Assembly (NCBI GenBank): GCA_003523465.1
Contig: DQAA01000403.1
Coordinates: 1-6,974 of the forward strand
Origin: Pseudomonas sp.
GTDB lineage: Bacteria > Pseudomonadota > Gammaproteobacteria > Pseudomonadales > Pseudomonadaceae
Reading direction: 5' to 3'
DNA: 6,974 bases
How positions within the stretch are numbered: the stretch's first letter is position 1; each line of letters starts with the position of its first letter. This document shows, one piece after another, positions 4,913-6,974 of the stretch. Below the pieces are notes generated by a model. It had not been told where the DNA came from and did not search any database. It saw only the letters and a list, made by a program, of their open reading frames with translations. The position numbers were made by a program, and so were the translations under genes.

Positions 4913-6034
4913 ATGCCTTATCTATCCAACGAGCTGCTAGCCAGCCACTTCAAGAACCAGGGAATCGACCTCGAACATATCGACCGGCAATTGAGCCTGG
5001 TCGCCGCCGACAGCCCCAACCTGCCGCTGTACCGGGACATGATGCTCACCGTGCTGCGCATGGCCCATGACGACAGCAACCGCTGGAACGCCAAGATCAC
5101 CCTTCAGGCCCTGCGCGAACTCGACCATGCGTTCCGGGTCATGGAGCAGTACAAGGGCCGGCGCAAGGTCACGGTATTCGGTTCGGCACGTACGCCGATC
5201 GAACATCCCATGTACGCCCTTGCCCGGGAACTGGGCGCCGCACTTGCCCGCTCCGATTTGATGGTAATCACCGGAGCCGGCGGCGGCATCATGGCCGCCG
5301 CCCACGAAGGCGCCGGGGTCGACAACAGCCTGGGCTTCAACATCACCCTGCCCTTCGAACAACATGCCAACGCCACCGTGGATGGCACCGACAAGCTGCT
5401 GCCGTTCCACTTCTTCTTCATCCGCAAGCTGTTCTTCGTCAAGGAGGCCGATGCCCTGGTGCTTTGCCCTGGCGGCTTCGGCACGCTGGACGAAGCGCTG
5501 GAAGTCTTGACCCTGATCCAGACCGGCAAAAGCCCGCTGGTTCCGGTGGTACTGCTCGATGCGCCGGGAGGCAGCTTCTGGCAGGACGCACTGGCGTTCA
5601 TCAGCCGGCAACTGGAAGAGAACCGCTACATCCTGCCCAGCGACATGAAGCTGGTGCGGTTGGTGCACAGCGCCGAAGACGCCGTCGCGCAGATCAACCA
5701 GTTCTACGCCAACTATCACTCCAGCCGCTGGTTGAAGAACCAGTTCGTGATTCGCATGCAGCATCCGCTGAGCGAAGCGGCGTTGCTCGATATGCAGGAG
5801 GCTTTCGCCGACCTGTGCCTGAGCGGGGATTTCAGCCAACACGTCTACTCAGGCCCGGAACAGGATGAAGTCCGGTTCAGCCATCTGCATCGTCTGGTAT
5901 TCGCTTTCAATGGCCGTGATCAAGGCCGTTTGCGGGAGCTTGTGGATTTCATCAACCTGCCGGAAAACCGGGATACCCCCCAGCCCTCAGCACCAGCGCC
6001 ACAACGCGTACGGGAACCGCTGAAGGTCACCTGA
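4913..6034 (+). CDS. LOG-family (TIGR00730-type) Rossmann-fold protein, long form
   Basis: A 373-residue protein with a central LOG/lysine-decarboxylase-like Rossmann domain (about 83-265). Visible motifs are VTVFGSAR (86-93), VITGAGGGIM (118-127), the FFFIRKLFFVKEADALVLCP segment leading into PGGFGTLDE (186-194; E194 is the family's catalytic glutamate), and PVVLLD (211-216). LOG proteins split nucleoside 5'-monophosphates into base and ribose phosphate; plant-type members release cytokinins, and bacterial PpnN (YgdH) recycles nucleotides. Most LOG proteins are about 190-240 residues. This one adds an 82-residue N-terminal helical segment and a C-terminal region of about 105 residues ending in a Pro/Ala-rich tail, so its substrate is uncertain. 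ATG 4913 has AAAGGAG eight bases upstream; the frame is open back to ATG 4739, but that start lacks a ribosome site and encodes unlikely residues. It converges on recX with a 6-base gap. Confidence 0.9.
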   Translation: MPYLSNELLASHFKNQGIDLEHIDRQLSLVAADSPNLPLYRDMMLTVLRMAHDDSNRWNAKITLQALRELDHAFRVMEQYKGRRKVTVFGSARTPIEHPMYALARELGAALARSDLMVITGAGGGIMAAAHEGAGVDNSLGFNITLPFEQHANATVDGTDKLLPFHFFFIRKLFFVKEADALVLCPGGFGTLDEALEVLTLIQTGKSPLVPVVLLDAPGGSFWQDALAFISRQLEENRYILPSDMKLVRLVHSAEDAVAQINQFYANYHSSRWLKNQFVIRMQHPLSEAALLDMQEAFADLCLSGDFSQHVYSGPEQDEVRFSHLHRLVFAFNGRDQGRLRELVDFINLPENRDTPQPSAPAPQRVREPLKVT

Positions 6035-6040
6035 GCAGAA

Positions 6041-6508
6041 TCAATCGTCCAGGCATCGGCCGCTCAACAAGCGGCCGACTTTCTCCATGGAAAAACCACG
6101 GTAGACCAGGAAACGCGTCTGCTTGGCCCGTTCCCGCGGATCAGCTGGCAACTGCTCGGCGAACTTGCGCCGCCAGACATCCGCCAGTTGCGCCTGCCAG
6201 TCAATATCGGCATCACGCAGGGCTTGCTCCACATCGCCACGGGGCAAACCCCGTTGGGTCAGTTCCTCACGAATACGCGCCGGCCCATAGCCCGAGCGAG
6301 CGCGGGAGCTGATATAGCTTTCGAGGTAACGGGTTTCGCTTAGCAGCCCCTCGTCCGCCAGGCGGTCGAGTTCGTGCTCGATCATTTCAGGAGAGGCGCC
6401 GCGCTGACGCAACTTGCGCGTCAGCTCGGCCCGACCGTGCTCGCGACGTGCGAGCAGGTCCATGGCTGTCCGCCTTACGGCGACGGGGGTGTCGAGTACG
6501 ACGGACAT
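6041..6508 (-). CDS. recX: RecA-modulating regulatory protein RecX
   Basis: A 155-residue cytosolic protein that binds RecA filaments and restrains their growth and activity, limiting recombination and the SOS response. It shows the three-helix RecX repeats: [19 protein letters not shown] (15-33), [20 protein letters not shown] (50-69) followed by [11 protein letters not shown] (73-83), and a last repeat with [20 protein letters not shown] (131-150). Length fits Pseudomonas RecX (about 153). ATG 6508 ([17 protein letters not shown]) matches the known N-terminus; the frame extends upstream within the recA 3' end, but such a start would overlap recA by about 80 bases. It starts seven bases after the recA stop without a visible Shine-Dalgarno motif, so translation is probably coupled to recA and expression follows the LexA-controlled recA promoter beyond the window. 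Its 3' end contains a 9-bp hairpin. Confidence 0.96.
   Translation of the reverse strand: MSVVLDTPVAVRRTAMDLLARREHGRAELTRKLRQRGASPEMIEHELDRLADEGLLSETRYLESYISSRARSGYGPARIREELTQRGLPRGDVEQALRDADIDWQAQLADVWRRKFAEQLPADPRERAKQTRFLVYRGFSMEKVGRLLSGRCLDD
6056..6078 (+). terminator. Perfect 9-bp hairpin 22 bases past the LOG stop (possible LOG terminator)
   Basis: TCGGCCGCT (6056-6064) and AGCGGCCGA (6070-6078) form a perfect GC-rich stem with a 5-base loop CAACA. It lies inside the last codons of recX, antisense to them, and 22 bases beyond the LOG stop. On the plus strand it is followed by CTTTCTCC, a weak U-tract, so it may act as an inefficient intrinsic terminator or an RNA 3'-end stabiliser for the LOG transcript. 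On the minus strand no U-run follows. Confidence 0.5.
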
Positions 6509-6515
6509 GGCGGGA

Positions 6516-6974
6516 TCAGAAGTCGGCGTCAGCGTCAGCCAGGTCTTCTGCAGACTCGTTGGCCGCAGCGGCTTTACCGGCGGCATCAACAGCACCTGCG
6601 TTCAGCAGTTTTTCGCGGATCTGCTTCTCGAGGGTTGCGGCGATTTCCGGGTTCTCGGCGAGGAACTTGGCCGAGTTGGCCTTGCCCTGACCGATCTTGC
6701 TGCCCTGGTAGCTGTACCAGGCGCCCGACTTCTCCAGCAGGCCGTGCAGCACGCCCAGGTCGATGATCTCGCCGTTGCGGTAGATACCCTTGCCGTAGAG
6801 GATCTGGAACTCGGCCTGACGGAACGGAGGTGCGACCTTGTTCTTGACGATCTTGACGCGGGTCTCGCTGCCGACCACTTCGTCGCCTTCCTTCACCGCG
6901 CCGGTACGGCGGATGTCCAGGCGGACCGAAGCGTAGAACTTCAGCGCGTTACCACCGGTGGTGGTTTCCGGGCT
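6516..6974 (-). CDS. recA: Recombinase RecA, C-terminal 152 residues (5' end outside window)
   Basis: The 3' part of recA; about 200 N-terminal residues, including the Walker A and B motifs, lie beyond the right edge. RecA forms ATP-dependent filaments on single-stranded DNA, catalyses strand exchange and triggers LexA self-cleavage. The visible part opens with [20 protein letters not shown], covering the end of DNA-binding loop L2 and the following strand, then [36 protein letters not shown] and [20 protein letters not shown], all hallmark RecA sequences. It ends in an Ala/Glu/Asp-rich acidic tail ([13 protein letters not shown]), the usual regulatory C-terminus. The frame has no internal stop or shift; the GTG at 6896 is only an internal valine, not a start. 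recX follows after seven bases on the same strand. Confidence 0.98.
   Translation of the reverse strand, partial: SPETTTGGNALKFYASVRLDIRRTGAVKEGDEVVGSETRVKIVKNKVAPPFRQAEFQILYGKGIYRNGEIIDLGVLHGLLEKSGAWYSYQGSKIGQGKANSAKFLAENPEIAATLEKQIREKLLNAGAVDAAGKAAAANESAEDLADADADF

Noticed and set aside
4843..5070. Plus-strand GTG-start frame overlapping the LOG start
   Set aside because: The hairpin-loop AAAGGAGG ends 17 bases away, too far for initiation, and the frame runs out of phase through the LOG gene.
6509..6595. N-terminal extension of recX into recA
   Set aside because: It would overlap the recA 3' end, and the extra residues do not resemble the RecX N-terminus.
1..6974. CRISPR array, insertion sequence, prophage, tRNA or REP element
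   Set aside because: I saw no spaced direct repeats, transposase, terminal inverted repeats, cloverleaf sequence or Pseudomonas REP-like palindrome.

Overview
The window is about 7 kb of GC-rich chromosome from a Pseudomonas (sensu stricto). The proteins closely resemble known Pseudomonas Fpr, FinR, DgkA, ErdR, PA3611-family, RecX and RecA proteins. The order recA-recX-...-erdR-dgkA-finR-fpr, as I remember it, is that of P. putida and P. fluorescens-type genomes; in P. aeruginosa the fpr/finR pair lies elsewhere. This is a core-genome region. I see no insertion sequence, phage gene, CRISPR array, tRNA or rRNA.

Layout, left to right. (1) 1-57: a strong hairpin terminator, then fpr (minus strand), divergent from its redox-responsive LysR-type activator finR (plus strand) across a 120-bp AT-rich control region. 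(2) 1889-3762: three minus-strand genes, a DTW-domain tRNA-uridine aminocarboxypropyltransferase, the response regulator erdR (crbR) and the lipid kinase dgkA, with a hairpin between erdR and dgkA. (3) 3763-3977: a divergent control region, followed by a secreted PA3611-family (QSregVF) protein on the plus strand. (4) 4409-4609: a 66-residue minus-strand protein with ribbon-helix-helix-like features, whose start codon lies inside a perfect 14-bp palindrome. (5) 4610-4912: a 303-bp divergent intergenic region containing the leader of the next gene. (6) 4913-6034: a long LOG-family Rossmann protein (plus strand). (7) 6041-6974: recX and the 3' part of recA (minus strand), recA running off the right edge.

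The genes form several independent units: superoxide/ferredoxin redox balance (FinR-Fpr), acetate/ethanol-related signalling (ErdR), tRNA modification, lipid recycling (DgkA), and recombination with its modulator (RecA-RecX). The features most worth a second look are regulatory. They are three tail-to-tail gene pairs with gaps of only 4, 8 and 6 bp; an RsmA/CsrA-like leader in front of the LOG gene, with three A(C/G)AAAGG motifs, one in a hairpin loop and one serving as the ribosome binding site; the palindrome across the start of the small gene; and the repeats in the fpr-finR control region. I found no convincing undescribed multi-gene system.
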